Shown here in pieces: positions 18,534 through 27,199 of a DNA stretch of 35,027 nucleotides. Positions within the stretch are counted from its first letter, which is position 1; every line of letters begins with the position of its first letter. The stretch lies in assembly GCA_029004515.1 (NCBI GenBank), contig JAQVYH010000016.1, positions 1-35,027 of the forward strand, read 5' to 3'. The notes below the pieces were generated by a model, which worked only from the letters and a program-made list of their open reading frames with translations, had not been told where the DNA came from and did no database searches. Position numbers and translations under genes: made by a program. The DNA comes from Eubacteriales bacterium. GTDB lineage: Bacteria; Bacillota; Clostridia; Monoglobales; UMGS1388.

Positions 18534-20624
18534 TTATCTTACACCGAAAAGGAGCTTACCATAAGACGGATAAGGCCATTTTTCAGCAGATGCTATTACT
18601 TCCATTTCGTCTGCAGAAATACGGATTTGCTTCATATCGTCCAGAATTACTGACTTATGAAATTCTGCAAGTTCTGCAAAATCACTAATTGACTTTGAAT
18701 CAAGCAGGTCTGCTTCAAGTCTTTTCACCTGTCTGTTCATCGCACCAAGAATAGCTGTAATGCTCTTGATATTCTCCTTTTCGTATGAGCAGTCTGCATC
18801 AGGCAAAAGCTGCATTTTAACAAGGGCGGCACTTGCAAGTTCTTTTGTAAACTCACTCATTGCCGGCATGATATCTTTTCTCGCCATATCAAGCATAGTG
18901 AGTGCCTCAATATTAATAATTTTGCAGTAGTTTTCGAGCTGTACTTCATGACGGGCAACAAGCTCTGTTCTGCTATATACACGGTGACTTTCAAAAAGCT
19001 TTAAATTCTTTTCGTCAAGCATATACATCAGTGCATCAGGGGTTTCTTTTAAGTTAAGCAGTCCCCTCTTTTCTGCTTCTTTTACCCAAGCGTCATCATA
19101 TCCATCACCGTTGAAAATAATTCTCTTATGTTTTACAATAACGTTTTTGATAAGCTCATTCAAAGCCTTTTCAAAGTCCTCTGCCGGCTCCAAAATATCA
19201 GCAAACTGTCTTAATACCTCTGCGACGCTTGTGTTCAAAACTGTGTTTGTGCAAGAAATCGAAGCTGCAGAACCAAGCATTCTAAATTCAAACTTATTAC
19301 CTGTAAATGCAAAGGGGCTTGTTCTGTTTCTGTCGGTTGTATCCTTTGGGAATTTCGGCAAAGTGTGCACGCCGATTCTCATTATATCCTTTTCCTTTGA
19401 GTCGTATGGCACTTCCTTTTCGATCGCCTCTAAAATTTCCTCAAGGTCAGAGCCTATGAACATAGAAACAATTGCAGGAGGCGCTTCGTTTGCACCCAGT
19501 CTGTGATCATTTCCAGCTGACGCAACAGAAATACGAAGTAAATCCTGATATTCGTCAACCGCCTTGATAACTGCACAGAGATATAATAAAAATTGCGCAT
19601 TTTCATAGGGAGTTTCACCGGGTTCCAAAAGGTTTATACCAGTGTTTGTAGAGATAGACCAGTTGTTATGCTTACCGCTTCCATTTACACCGGCAAAAGG
19701 CTTCTCGTGAAGCAGACATACCATATTATGCTTTCTGGCAATTCTCTTCATAAGCTCCATTGTTAACTGGTTATGGTCAGCAGATAGGTTAGTTGTAGTA
19801 AAAATAGGCGCCATTTCGTGCTGTGCAGGAGCAACCTCATTGTGCTCAGTTTTAGCGAGCACACCCAACTTCCATAATTCTTCATTAAGCTCTGCCATAA
19901 ACGCAGCAACTCTCGGCTTGATTGCGCCGAAGTAGTGGTCATCAAGCTCCTGTCCTTTTGGTGCACGACATCCAAAAAGTGTTCTGCCTGTATAAATTAA
20001 GTCTTTTCTCTGGTCGAATAAATCCTTATCAATCAAAAAGTATTCCTGCTCTGGTCCGACTGTTGTCTTAACCGATGTTACATCCTCGTTGCCAAACAGC
20101 TTTAGTACTCGTAAAGCCTGTTTGTTAATTGCCTCCATTGAGCGAAGAAGCGCTGTCTTTTGGTCGAGTGCCTCGCCACCATAAGAGCAGAATACACTAG
20201 GAATACAAAGAACATTATCTTTAATGAATGCGTAGCTTGTAGCATCCCATGCAGTATAACCTCTTGCTTCAAAAGTTGCACGAAGTCCACCCGATGGGAA
20301 CGATGAGGCATCAGGCTCACCCTGAATCAATTCCTTACCCGAAAATTCCATAATTACCTTACCGCCCTCTTTTGGGGAGATAAAGCTGTCGTGCTTTTCG
20401 GCGGTTACGCCTGTCATTGGCTGGAACCAATGAGTAAAATGTGTTACACCCTTTTCAATCGCCCAATCCTTCATTGCATTTGCAACAACTGTTGCAGCAC
20501 TTATGTCAAGGTGCTTTCCATTTTTGATTGTTCTTTGGATTGCCTTATAGACTTCTTTTGGAAGCCTGCTCTCCATTGTAGTATCATCGAATACCATTGA
20601 TGAAAATGTTTCTGTTACATTCAT
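18534..20624 (-). CDS. glnN: Glutamine synthetase type III (first copy)
   Basis: It makes glutamine from glutamate, ammonia and ATP. The ATG at 20624 follows AAGGAG by nine bases; the in-frame extension to 20735 runs through two terminator hairpins and is rejected. The 696 residues fit the GSIII class (about 700). Class marks visible are the N-terminal FDDTTMESRLPK, THWFQPMTG, TVGPEQEYFLID, EVAPAQHE, GVNGSGKHNNWSIS and RNRTSPFAFTGNKFEFRMLGS. A partial paralog at the right edge is about four-fifths identical over the shared C-terminal 300 residues. Expression is probably set by the double antiterminator leader upstream. gatD follows and may be cotranscribed. Confidence 0.97.
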   Translation of the reverse strand: MNVTETFSSMVFDDTTMESRLPKEVYKAIQRTIKNGKHLDISAATVVANAMKDWAIEKGVTHFTHWFQPMTGVTAEKHDSFISPKEGGKVIMEFSGKELIQGEPDASSFPSGGLRATFEARGYTAWDATSYAFIKDNVLCIPSVFCSYGGEALDQKTALLRSMEAINKQALRVLKLFGNEDVTSVKTTVGPEQEYFLIDKDLFDQRKDLIYTGRTLFGCRAPKGQELDDHYFGAIKPRVAAFMAELNEELWKLGVLAKTEHNEVAPAQHEMAPIFTTTNLSADHNQLTMELMKRIARKHNMVCLLHEKPFAGVNGSGKHNNWSISTNTGINLLEPGETPYENAQFLLYLCAVIKAVDEYQDLLRISVASAGNDHRLGANEAPPAIVSMFIGSDLEEILEAIEKEVPYDSKEKDIMRIGVHTLPKFPKDTTDRNRTSPFAFTGNKFEFRMLGSAASISCTNTVLNTSVAEVLRQFADILEPAEDFEKALNELIKNVIVKHKRIIFNGDGYDDAWVKEAEKRGLLNLKETPDALMYMLDEKNLKLFESHRVYSRTELVARHEVQLENYCKIINIEALTMLDMARKDIMPAMSEFTKELASAALVKMQLLPDADCSYEKENIKSITAILGAMNRQVKRLEADLLDSKSISDFAELAEFHKSVILDDMKQIRISADEMEVIASAEKWPYPSYGKLLFGVR

Positions 20625-20651
20625 TTTGAACATCTCCTTTATAATTATAAT

Positions 20652-20705
20652 AAAAAAAGACAAAGGCAGTATAGGATTCATACCCATAACGACGCCTTTG
20701 TCGTT
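20652..20705 (-). promoter_or_regulatory. Second ANTAR-type antiterminator/terminator in the glnN leader
   Basis: AACGAC-AAAGGC-GTCGTT (20705-20688) is a perfect six-base-pair stem with a six-base loop having A at 1 and G at 4. The bases GACAAAGGC from its 5' arm and loop (20702-20694) also pair with GCCTTTGTC (20667-20659), followed by seven T, to form a terminator. The folds are mutually exclusive. It lies between the first attenuator and the glnN ribosome binding site. Confidence 0.78.
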
Positions 20706-20725
20706 GCAATAAACGCATATAAAGC

Positions 20726-20767
20726 AAAAAGCCACAGACCTATTAGAGTCTGCGGCTTCCTTGTCGC
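20726..20767 (-). promoter_or_regulatory. First ANTAR-type antiterminator/terminator in the glnN leader
   Basis: GCGAC-AAGGAA-GCCGC (20767-20752) is base-for-base the hexaloop hairpin of the guaA leader. The 3' arm begins a terminator, with 20756-20748 pairing with 20739-20731 (one G-T pair) and then five T. The hairpin arms and loop are shared with the guaA copy, but the terminator loop differs in sequence, which suggests that the shared parts are conserved for function. Confidence 0.75.
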
Positions 20768-20780
20768 TTATTTCTTTATG

Positions 20781-20809
20781 ATTGTATCACCTTTTTTTCT
20801 GGTTGTCAA
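20781..20809 (-). promoter_or_regulatory. Sigma-A promoter of glnN
   Basis: TTGACA (20809-20804), 17-base spacer, TACAAT (20786-20781). It has the same boxes and spacing as the guaA promoter and starts a leader of about 150 bases. The 383-base gap between glnN and glnA holds this, the divergent glnA promoter and three attenuators. Confidence 0.85.
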
Positions 20810-20880
20810 TAGCCAGATTTCAAAAAATTAGTCTTTAGTGAAATTTTTCAATAGAAGTTACGTATTTTTTCCCAAATCTA

Positions 20881-20909
20881 TTGACAAAACGCTGTGTAAG
20901 TTGTATTAT
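20881..20909 (+). promoter_or_regulatory. Sigma-A promoter of the glnA operon
   Basis: TTGACA (20881-20886), 17-base spacer, TATTAT (20904-20909). It points away from the glnN promoter, with about 70 bases between the two -35 boxes. Confidence 0.85.
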
Positions 20910-20923
20910 ATACTATATTAATT

Positions 20924-20990
20924 GTAAACAAGGATGTTTGCTGATGTGGGTGGGGTGCCTTTATCAGGTAACATCCTTTTGTGCTTTTTA
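20924..20990 (+). promoter_or_regulatory. ANTAR-type antiterminator and overlapping terminator in the glnA leader
   Basis: GTAAAC-AAGGAT-GTTTGC (20924-20941) forms a six-pair stem (one T-G) with a six-base loop having A at 1 and G at 4. The loop and 3' arm also start a longer hairpin: AAGGATGTT (20930-20938) pairs with AACATCCTT (20970-20978), with inner pairing of CTGAT (20941-20945) and ATCAG (20963-20967). A T-rich tail follows. The two folds cannot coexist. The glnA ribosome binding site follows shortly after. Confidence 0.75.
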
Positions 20991-21007
20991 TGAAAGGAGC
21001 TTAAAAA

Positions 21008-22216
21008 ATGGTTTATACACAAAATGAAGTATTTGACTACATCGAACAAGAGGATGTTAAGTTTATTCGTTTGGCTTTCTCTGATATTCGAGGTAGACAA
21101 AAAAACATCTCCATTTTGCCTCAGGAATTAAAGCGTGCCTTTGAACAAGGCATTTCTTTTGATGCCTCAGCCATTTGTGGATTTGATGACGTAGTACAAT
21201 CAGATTTACTGCTTTTCCCAATTCCCTCTACATTACACTTACTTTCTTGGCGGGCATCCCACGGAAAAGTTGTTAGAATGTTTTGCGAAATAAAAAATCC
21301 CGACGGAACTCCCTTCATAAAAGATCCAAGATATATATTAAATACAGCCATAAAAAGGGCAAGCGATCAAGGTATTAACGTATATTTTGGTTCTGAATTT
21401 GAATTTTATCTTTTCAAAACGGATGCTGAAGGTAATCCAACAAGGGAACCCTTTGATAGGGCGACATATATGGATGTTGCGCCAGAGGACAGAGGTGAAA
21501 ATGTTCGCCGTGATATCTGTATGACCCTGCTTGATATGGGGATTATGCCTGAAAGCTCACATCATGAAGAGGGCCCGGGGCAGAATGAAATTGATTTTAG
21601 GTACAGCGACGCTATGAGTTCCGCTGATAATGCAATGAACTTTATAACCATCGTTAAGGCTGTCGCACTTCAAAACGGATTGTATGCTGATTTTTCTCCA
21701 AAGCCTTTGGACAAAGAAGCCGGTAATGGTATGCACATCAACATGTCTGTTAAAGATAAGGGCGGCAATAATATTACTACTAAATTTATTGCAGGAATTA
21801 TGTCCCATATAAAAGAAATGACGCTGTTTTTAAATCCGTGTGAGTCCTCATACAAAAGACTCGGAGAAAAGAAAGCTCCAAAATACATTACATGGTCACA
21901 CGAAAACCGTTCGCAGCTTATCCGTATTCCTGCCGCTAAAGGGGAATACGAGAGAATCGAGCTTCGCTCACCAGATCCTATGGCTAATCCATATATCACA
22001 TATGCGCTTCTAATCCATGCGGGGCTTGACGGGATGAATGACAACACTCCTCTTCCCGAACCCCTAAACGTCAACCTCTATACTGCAAGTAAAGAGATTA
22101 CAGATACGCTTGACAAACTTCCTGGTTCATTAGAGGAAGCTCTTAATATTGCACAGGAAAGTGATTTTATTAAATCAATCCTTCCTGAAAATTATGTCGA
22201 GTATTTCACAGTTTAA
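21008..22216 (+). CDS. glnA: Type I glutamine synthetase, short and lacking the flap Glu
   Basis: The 402-residue GSI-family protein starts after AAAGGAG. Metal and substrate residues are present: Glu130/Glu132 (GSEFEFYLF), Glu187 and Glu194 (HHEEGPGQNEI), His243 (NGMHINMS), Arg284, Arg301, Arg306, Glu318 and Arg320 (RIELRSPDP). Compared with the 444-residue Bacillus enzyme it has an internal deletion near 245-255 and lacks the final roughly 27 residues. The active-site flap, usually ending Glu-Ala-Pro, reads LGEKKAP, so the Glu that closes the site and accepts the ammonium proton is Lys289. There is no adenylylation motif. It may be a weak enzyme or a glutamine sensor. The ANTAR gene follows after 18 bases. 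Confidence 0.88.
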   Translation: MVYTQNEVFDYIEQEDVKFIRLAFSDIRGRQKNISILPQELKRAFEQGISFDASAICGFDDVVQSDLLLFPIPSTLHLLSWRASHGKVVRMFCEIKNPDGTPFIKDPRYILNTAIKRASDQGINVYFGSEFEFYLFKTDAEGNPTREPFDRATYMDVAPEDRGENVRRDICMTLLDMGIMPESSHHEEGPGQNEIDFRYSDAMSSADNAMNFITIVKAVALQNGLYADFSPKPLDKEAGNGMHINMSVKDKGGNNITTKFIAGIMSHIKEMTLFLNPCESSYKRLGEKKAPKYITWSHENRSQLIRIPAAKGEYERIELRSPDPMANPYITYALLIHAGLDGMNDNTPLPEPLNVNLYTASKEITDTLDKLPGSLEEALNIAQESDFIKSILPENYVEYFTV

Positions 22217-22234
22217 CTTTATGAGGTGACGAAT

Positions 22235-22819
22235 ATGCCGGTAGAAAAAACTAAGCACCGTGTACTGATTGTATCCAGCAGCGATAAGGCATACGATTAT
22301 TTCTTAAAAATACTACCACAAAAGGATTTTCATCCGATTCTAAGGGCAAACAGAGCAGGTGAGGCAAAGCGCATTCTCCTATCCTCTCCTATAGATATTA
22401 TGATCATAAACACGCCTCTTTCCGATGAGTTCGGTATTGATCTTGCACTTGACTCGTCAGACAGCTGTATGGGAATATTAGTCATGGTAAAGAGTGAAGT
22501 ATATGACCAAACTGTATATACGCTTGAGGATAATGGAATTTTGACATTATCCAAACCTAACTCGGTTGAAGCTATCTATAGTGCTGTCAAGTTGCTTGCC
22601 GCTACAAATAAAAGAATAACAAGATTTGAGAAGAAAATTCAGACTCTCAAAGACAAGATGAATGATATTCGTACTGTAAACAGAGCAAAATGGCTGTTGA
22701 TAGAAAATATGAATATGGCAGAGAAAGATGCTCACTATTACATAGAAAAACAAGCAATGGATACAAGGCTATCCAGACGAGAGATTGCAGAAAACATAAT
22801 TCGCACATATGATAAATAA
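22235..22819 (+). CDS. nitR: NitR-like ANTAR antitermination regulator with degenerate receiver
   Basis: The start ATG 22235 lies eight bases after GAGG; a GTG at 22226 overlaps that site. The 194 residues comprise a receiver-like fold (about 8-122), a coiled segment (about 125-150) and a C-terminal ANTAR domain with RAKWLLIENMNMAEKDAHYY and SRREIAENII. ANTAR domains bind paired hexaloop RNA hairpins and prevent termination. In the receiver the usual phospho-Asp is Asn59 (DIMIINTPL) and the N-terminal acidic pair is missing (LIVSSSD), though Lys107 remains, so phosphorylation is unlikely. The gene sits directly after glnA, as nitR does in solventogenic clostridia. Matching hexaloop terminators occur at five places in this window, its probable targets. 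Confidence 0.9.
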   Translation: MPVEKTKHRVLIVSSSDKAYDYFLKILPQKDFHPILRANRAGEAKRILLSSPIDIMIINTPLSDEFGIDLALDSSDSCMGILVMVKSEVYDQTVYTLEDNGILTLSKPNSVEAIYSAVKLLAATNKRITRFEKKIQTLKDKMNDIRTVNRAKWLLIENMNMAEKDAHYYIEKQAMDTRLSRREIAENIIRTYDK

Positions 22820-22820
22820 A

Positions 22821-22886
22821 CGAACAATGGCGTTCGACAAGCAGAGGGTTATTTCCACCCCTCGTGTACTTGTCGAACGTTTTTTT
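22821..22886 (+). promoter_or_regulatory. ANTAR-type antiterminator/terminator between nitR-like gene and pyrG
   Basis: Two bases after the nitR stop codon, CGAAC-AATGGC-GTTCG (22821-22836) gives a six-base loop with A at 1 and G at 4. Its last loop base and 3' arm open a strong terminator: CGTTCGACAAG (22831-22841) pairs perfectly with 22869-22879 and is followed by seven T. Read-through from glnA-nitR into pyrG-purA would depend on which fold wins. I see no convincing promoter between this and pyrG. Confidence 0.78.
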
Positions 22887-22967
22887 CAGACAAAATAAGC
22901 ACTATACATAGATATTAACATTTTATTTACTATCTAATTAATAATTATTACACGGGGAGGTAGAACA

Positions 22968-24599
22968 GTGCAGCAGAAAAAATATATATTTGTAACAGGA
23001 GGCGTTGTTTCCGGCCTTGGAAAAGGAATTACAGCAGCCTCACTGGGCAGACTTTTAAAAATGAGGGGATTAAAGGTTGCAGCACAAAAGCTTGATCCAT
23101 ATATCAATGTTGACCCAGGTACTATGAGTCCTTATCAGCACGGTGAGGTTTTTGTAACAGAGGATGGTGCTGAAACCGACCTTGACCTTGGACACTACGA
23201 AAGATTTATTGATGAAGACTTAAATAAATACTCTAATCTTACTTCTGGAAAAGTTTATTGGAATGTCTTAAACAAAGAAAGAAATGGAGAGTATCTCGGT
23301 GAGACCGTTCAGGTTATCCCACATATCACAAATGAGATTAAATCTTTTATTTACAGTGTAGGGCAAAAGACTAACGCAGATGTCGTTATTACAGAAATCG
23401 GCGGTACAACAGGTGATATTGAAAGTCAGCCTTTTTTGGAGGCAATTCGCCAGGTCGGTCTTGAAGTCGGCAGAGAGAATTCTTTGTATATTCATGTAAC
23501 TCTAGTTCCGTTTCTTTCTGGCTCCAGCGAGCATAAAACAAAGCCTACCCAACATTCTGTAAAAGAACTTCAAGGGATGGGCATCAATCCAAATATCATT
23601 GTGCTTCGTTGTGATGTGCCTTTAGAAGGAAATATTTTCGATAAGATTGCACTTTTCTGCAATGTTCACAAGGACTGCGTTATTGAGAATATGACTGTTC
23701 CTGTTTTGTACGAGGCTCCCCTAATGCTTGAAAAAAACAATTTTTCACAAGTCGTATGCAGAGAGCTGGGAATAAAAAAAGATATTATTGATATGAGCGA
23801 ATGGAACCTGATGGTTGAGAAAATAAATAGCCTTGATAAAACTGTCAATATCGCTCTTGTGGGCAAATATGTTAAGCTTCATGACGCATATCTGTCCGTT
23901 GCAGAGGCTCTTTGTCATGGCGGATATTCTTTAGGCGCTCAAATTAACATAAAATGGATTGATTCTGAAACTGTAACAGATGATAATGTTTCAGATATTT
24001 TGTCAGAGTGTGATGGTGTTATTGTACCTGGGGGATTTGGCAGCCGTGGTATTGACGGAAAAATCGCAACCGCAAACTACTGTAGGGTGAACAATATTCC
24101 ATATCTCGGTATTTGCCTTGGCATGCAGATTGCAGTCATTGCCTTTGCAAGATATGTTGCAGGGATTAGTGATGCCAACTCTGGTGAATTTGATGAAAAC
24201 TGCAAAAACAAGGTGATTGATTTTCTACCCGATCAAAATAAAACTGTTGCAAAGGGCGGCACGCTTCGCTTGGGTGCATACCCCTGTCATATTGAAGAAA
24301 ATACACAGATGTATAAATACTATGGCGAAAGAAACATTTTGGAAAGACATCGCCACAGATACGAATTTAACAACGACTACCGCAAGGTCTTAACAGACGC
24401 AGGACTCACTATCAGCGGTACTTCTCCAGATGGATATATTGTAGAAACTGTTGAAATTGCTGATAACGACTTTTATGTTTCAGTGCAGTATCATCCGGAA
24501 TTTAAGAGTCGTCCCAACAGACCTCATCCGCTCTTTTGCGGTCTTGTAGAAAATGCTTTAAAAATCAAGAAAAGGAGACAAATAACATGTGCGGAATAG
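22968..24599 (+). CDS. pyrG: CTP synthase
   Basis: PyrG aminates UTP to CTP with glutamine and ATP. The start is a GTG after GGGGAGG. The 543 residues comprise an amidoligase domain beginning [17 protein letters not shown] with the [19 protein letters not shown] motif. A class I glutaminase domain has its nucleophile Cys near residue 382 (GICLGMQ) and VQYHPEF near the end. It is full length. The last 13 bases overlap the start of glmS, so the two are translationally coupled. The attenuator upstream would tie CTP synthesis to the same control as glutamine synthetase. Confidence 0.97.
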   Translation: MQQKKYIFVTGGVVSGLGKGITAASLGRLLKMRGLKVAAQKLDPYINVDPGTMSPYQHGEVFVTEDGAETDLDLGHYERFIDEDLNKYSNLTSGKVYWNVLNKERNGEYLGETVQVIPHITNEIKSFIYSVGQKTNADVVITEIGGTTGDIESQPFLEAIRQVGLEVGRENSLYIHVTLVPFLSGSSEHKTKPTQHSVKELQGMGINPNIIVLRCDVPLEGNIFDKIALFCNVHKDCVIENMTVPVLYEAPLMLEKNNFSQVVCRELGIKKDIIDMSEWNLMVEKINSLDKTVNIALVGKYVKLHDAYLSVAEALCHGGYSLGAQINIKWIDSETVTDDNVSDILSECDGVIVPGGFGSRGIDGKIATANYCRVNNIPYLGICLGMQIAVIAFARYVAGISDANSGEFDENCKNKVIDFLPDQNKTVAKGGTLRLGAYPCHIEENTQMYKYYGERNILERHRHRYEFNNDYRKVLTDAGLTISGTSPDGYIVETVEIADNDFYVSVQYHPEFKSRPNRPHPLFCGLVENALKIKKRRQITCAE

Positions 24600-26410
24600 T
24601 TGGATTTACAGGAAGTGAACAGGCAGCACCGATACTGCTTGACGGATTGAAAAGGCTTGAATACAGAGGGTACGATTCGGCAGGTATTGCTGTTACCAAT
24701 GATAACCAAATTAACACAATAAAGGCAAGCGGTCAGCTTGTTAATTTGATAAACAAAGCCAGTGACAGCGATGTCTCCGGCTTGTGTGGCATCGGGCATA
24801 CAAGATGGGCAACGCATGGTGCGCCTACTGACACGAATGCTCATCCTCATATCTCCAATGACCGTATGTTTGCTGTTGTTCACAATGGAATCATCGAAAA
24901 CTACGCAGAGCTTCGTGATGAACTTATCGAAAAGGGTTATCATTTTGACAGTGAAACTGACACAGAAGTTGTTGTCCATCTTCTTGAATATTATTACAAG
25001 GGTAATATGCGCAAGGCACTTATAAAAACAGTTTCCAAGCTTGAGGGTTCTTATGCTCTCGGCGTAATCTGTTCTGATTTTCCAGATGAAATATACACAG
25101 CAAAATTAGGCTCTCCCCTAATTATAGGTGTGGGAGTTGGCGAAAACTTTTTTGCTTCTGATGCAACTGCACTTATCAGCCATACAAAAAATGTAATCTA
25201 TTTAGAGGATGGCGAGATTTCACGCATAACTCCTGATAAGGTTGAAGTTTTTGATTGTACTTCTGCTACTATAAATAAAACTGTATCAAGAATTGTGTGG
25301 AATATTGAGTCAGCGGAAAAAGGTGGCTACGAGCATTTTATGCTGAAGGAGATTATGGAACAGCCTAAGGCATTGGAGTCTACCATTAAGCCGAACATCA
25401 GAGACGGAAAGGTTAATTTTGACGGTTTGAATGATTTAAAATCAAATATAAAGGATTTTACAAAAATTGTCATTACGGCATGTGGCTCTGCTTATCACGC
25501 AGGTTGTGTCGGAAGATATGTTATAGAAGAACTTTGCCGTCTGCCTGTGCAGACCGAGCTTGCAAGTGAGCTTCGTTACCGCAATCCTATTATTGACGAA
25601 CACACTCTTTTGATTGCTATTTCGCAGTCGGGCGAAACCGCCGATACCATTGCGGCTATGAAGGAATGTAAAAACCGCGGTGCAACCGTTCTTTCCATTG
25701 TAAACGTTGTAGGAAGCACAATATCAAAATTGTCAGATTTCGTTATTTATACTTGGGCGGGACCGGAAATTGCAGTTGCCACAACAAAAGGCTACATTAC
25801 TCAGATCGCCATATTAGATATGCTTGCTCTTTGGTTTGCGGATAATCTGAATTTAATTGATGAAAAGCTATACACTGATTTAATCAGTGATATTCATACG
25901 CTACCTGAACGTGTTCAGCGTGCTTTGGACTTAAACCCTCATATTACCTCTCTTGCAAAAAAATGCAGTTCAAACAATAGTATTTTCTTTATCGGTCGTA
26001 ACATTGATTACGCTGTTTGTATGGAGGGTTCGCTGAAATTAAAGGAAATATCATATATTCAGTCTGAATCGTATGCCGCAGGAGAATTAAAGCACGGAAC
26101 TATTGCATTGATTGATGACAGCAGTTTAGTTGTTGCAGCCTCATGTCAGGAGCAATTATTTGATAAAATGATGTCTAATATTAAGGAAGTTAAAACAAGA
26201 GGCGCTAACGTTCTTGCAGTAGCACTTGAACATAACAGCAGAATTTACAAAGAAGCTGATAACGTTCTCGTTGTTCCAAGCACTAATCCATTGCTCGTTG
26301 CAATCCCTGAGATCGTTCCTCTCCAGCTTTTCTCATATTATATTGCAAAAGAGAGAGGCTGCGATATAGATAAACCAAAAAATCTTGCAAAATCTGTAAC
26401 TGTGGAGTAA
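24587..26410 (+). CDS. glmS: Glutamine-fructose-6-phosphate aminotransferase
   Basis: GlmS makes glucosamine-6-phosphate for cell-wall synthesis from fructose-6-phosphate and glutamine. The start ATG 24587 follows AAAGGAGA. It gives MCGIVGFTG, so Cys2 is the N-terminal nucleophile; a longer upstream frame would bury it. The 607 residues comprise a class II glutaminase domain ([23 protein letters not shown]) and two SIS sugar-isomerase domains ([18 protein letters not shown]). The end [10 protein letters not shown] is typical of the family. The gap to pyrG is negative, leaving no room for a glmS ribozyme, and none is seen. Control is therefore more likely through the upstream attenuator. Confidence 0.97.
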   Translation: MCGIVGFTGSEQAAPILLDGLKRLEYRGYDSAGIAVTNDNQINTIKASGQLVNLINKASDSDVSGLCGIGHTRWATHGAPTDTNAHPHISNDRMFAVVHNGIIENYAELRDELIEKGYHFDSETDTEVVVHLLEYYYKGNMRKALIKTVSKLEGSYALGVICSDFPDEIYTAKLGSPLIIGVGVGENFFASDATALISHTKNVIYLEDGEISRITPDKVEVFDCTSATINKTVSRIVWNIESAEKGGYEHFMLKEIMEQPKALESTIKPNIRDGKVNFDGLNDLKSNIKDFTKIVITACGSAYHAGCVGRYVIEELCRLPVQTELASELRYRNPIIDEHTLLIAISQSGETADTIAAMKECKNRGATVLSIVNVVGSTISKLSDFVIYTWAGPEIAVATTKGYITQIAILDMLALWFADNLNLIDEKLYTDLISDIHTLPERVQRALDLNPHITSLAKKCSSNNSIFFIGRNIDYAVCMEGSLKLKEISYIQSESYAAGELKHGTIALIDDSSLVVAASCQEQLFDKMMSNIKEVKTRGANVLAVALEHNSRIYKEADNVLVVPSTNPLLVAIPEIVPLQLFSYYIAKERGCDIDKPKNLAKSVTVE

Positions 26411-26429
26411 AATAAAGGGGAATCATTAA

Positions 26430-27158
26430 ATGCGTGATTATAAATTAGAATACATAAAAAGAGTTGAGTTCATTAAAGACCTTGTCACTAGCACAAATGC
26501 CACGGGCATTGTTTATGGCAACAGTGGTGGTAAGGACAGTGCTTTGGTTGGAATTCTTTGCAAAAAGGCGTGTGAAAACACATTGGGTATTATTATGCCC
26601 TGCTTCTCAAAACGAAATTATCATGAGGACATGGCTGATGGCAGGGAAGTTGCTGAGCAGTTTAATATTGAAACAAGGATTATTGATATAACCGATGTTA
26701 GAGAGCTTGCTGTAAAAAGCATCTCATCTGTCACAACGCCTTCAGATACTGCACTTGCCAACATTGCTCCAAGACTTCGTATGACCGCTCTTTATACAGT
26801 GGCAACAAGTGAAAACAGACTTGTAGCGGGCACGGGCAACCGAAGTGAAGCCTATATGGGATACTTTACCAAATGGGGCGACGGTGCTTATGATTTTAAC
26901 CCCATTGCAGACCTCACGGTTACTGAAATTTATGAATTTCTAGAGTTTTTAGACGCGCCCAAAAATATTATTCAAAAGTCCCCCTCTGCCGGCCTCTTTG
27001 ATGGGCAAACAGACGAGACAGAAATGGGTATCAGCTATGATTCAATTGATTGCTTTCTTTTTACCGGTGAAGCTAATCCTGAGGAAAAGAAAATAATAGA
27101 CTGCTACCACGAAAAAAGTAAGCATAAGCGCTGTATGCCTATCATTTATGAAGGATAA
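26430..27158 (+). CDS. nadE: NAD synthetase, ammonia-dependent
   Basis: NadE amidates deamido-NAD with ATP. The 242 residues contain only the synthetase domain, with the pyrophosphatase loop YGNSGGKDSALVG (SGGKDS at 32-37) and GTGNRSEAYMGYFTKWGDGA. There is no nitrilase-type glutaminase domain, so it should use free ammonia. It therefore depends directly on the ammonium supplied by transport or released by amidotransferases, unlike its glutamine-using neighbours. AAAGGGGA precedes the ATG, 19 bases after glmS. Length and motifs fit the short NadE class well. Confidence 0.94.
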   Translation: MRDYKLEYIKRVEFIKDLVTSTNATGIVYGNSGGKDSALVGILCKKACENTLGIIMPCFSKRNYHEDMADGREVAEQFNIETRIIDITDVRELAVKSISSVTTPSDTALANIAPRLRMTALYTVATSENRLVAGTGNRSEAYMGYFTKWGDGAYDFNPIADLTVTEIYEFLEFLDAPKNIIQKSPSAGLFDGQTDETEMGISYDSIDCFLFTGEANPEEKKIIDCYHEKSKHKRCMPIIYEG

Positions 27159-27199
27159 GAGAATTCGATTTTGCATTTTGAACCATACGGAGGAATTTT

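Noticed and set aside
20655..20717. Possible leader peptide in the glnN leader (Met-Arg-Leu-Leu-Gln-Arg-Gln pattern with Gln codons)
   Set aside because: There is no ribosome binding site, and the frame follows from the inverted repeats; the hexaloop/terminator explanation covers the sequence better.
20625..20735. N-terminal extension of glnN by 37 residues
   Set aside because: It reads through a complete terminator/antiterminator, contains a low-complexity Phe/Ile run, and the proper GSIII start has a well-placed AAGGAG.
20924..20990. Glutamine riboswitch (glnA or downstream-peptide type) in front of glnA
   Set aside because: I do not see the loop-E and pseudoknot elements of those motifs; the visible structure is a hexaloop hairpin competing with a terminator.
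24540..24586. glmS ribozyme before glmS
   Set aside because: pyrG coding sequence overlaps the glmS start, leaving no untranslated space for the ribozyme.
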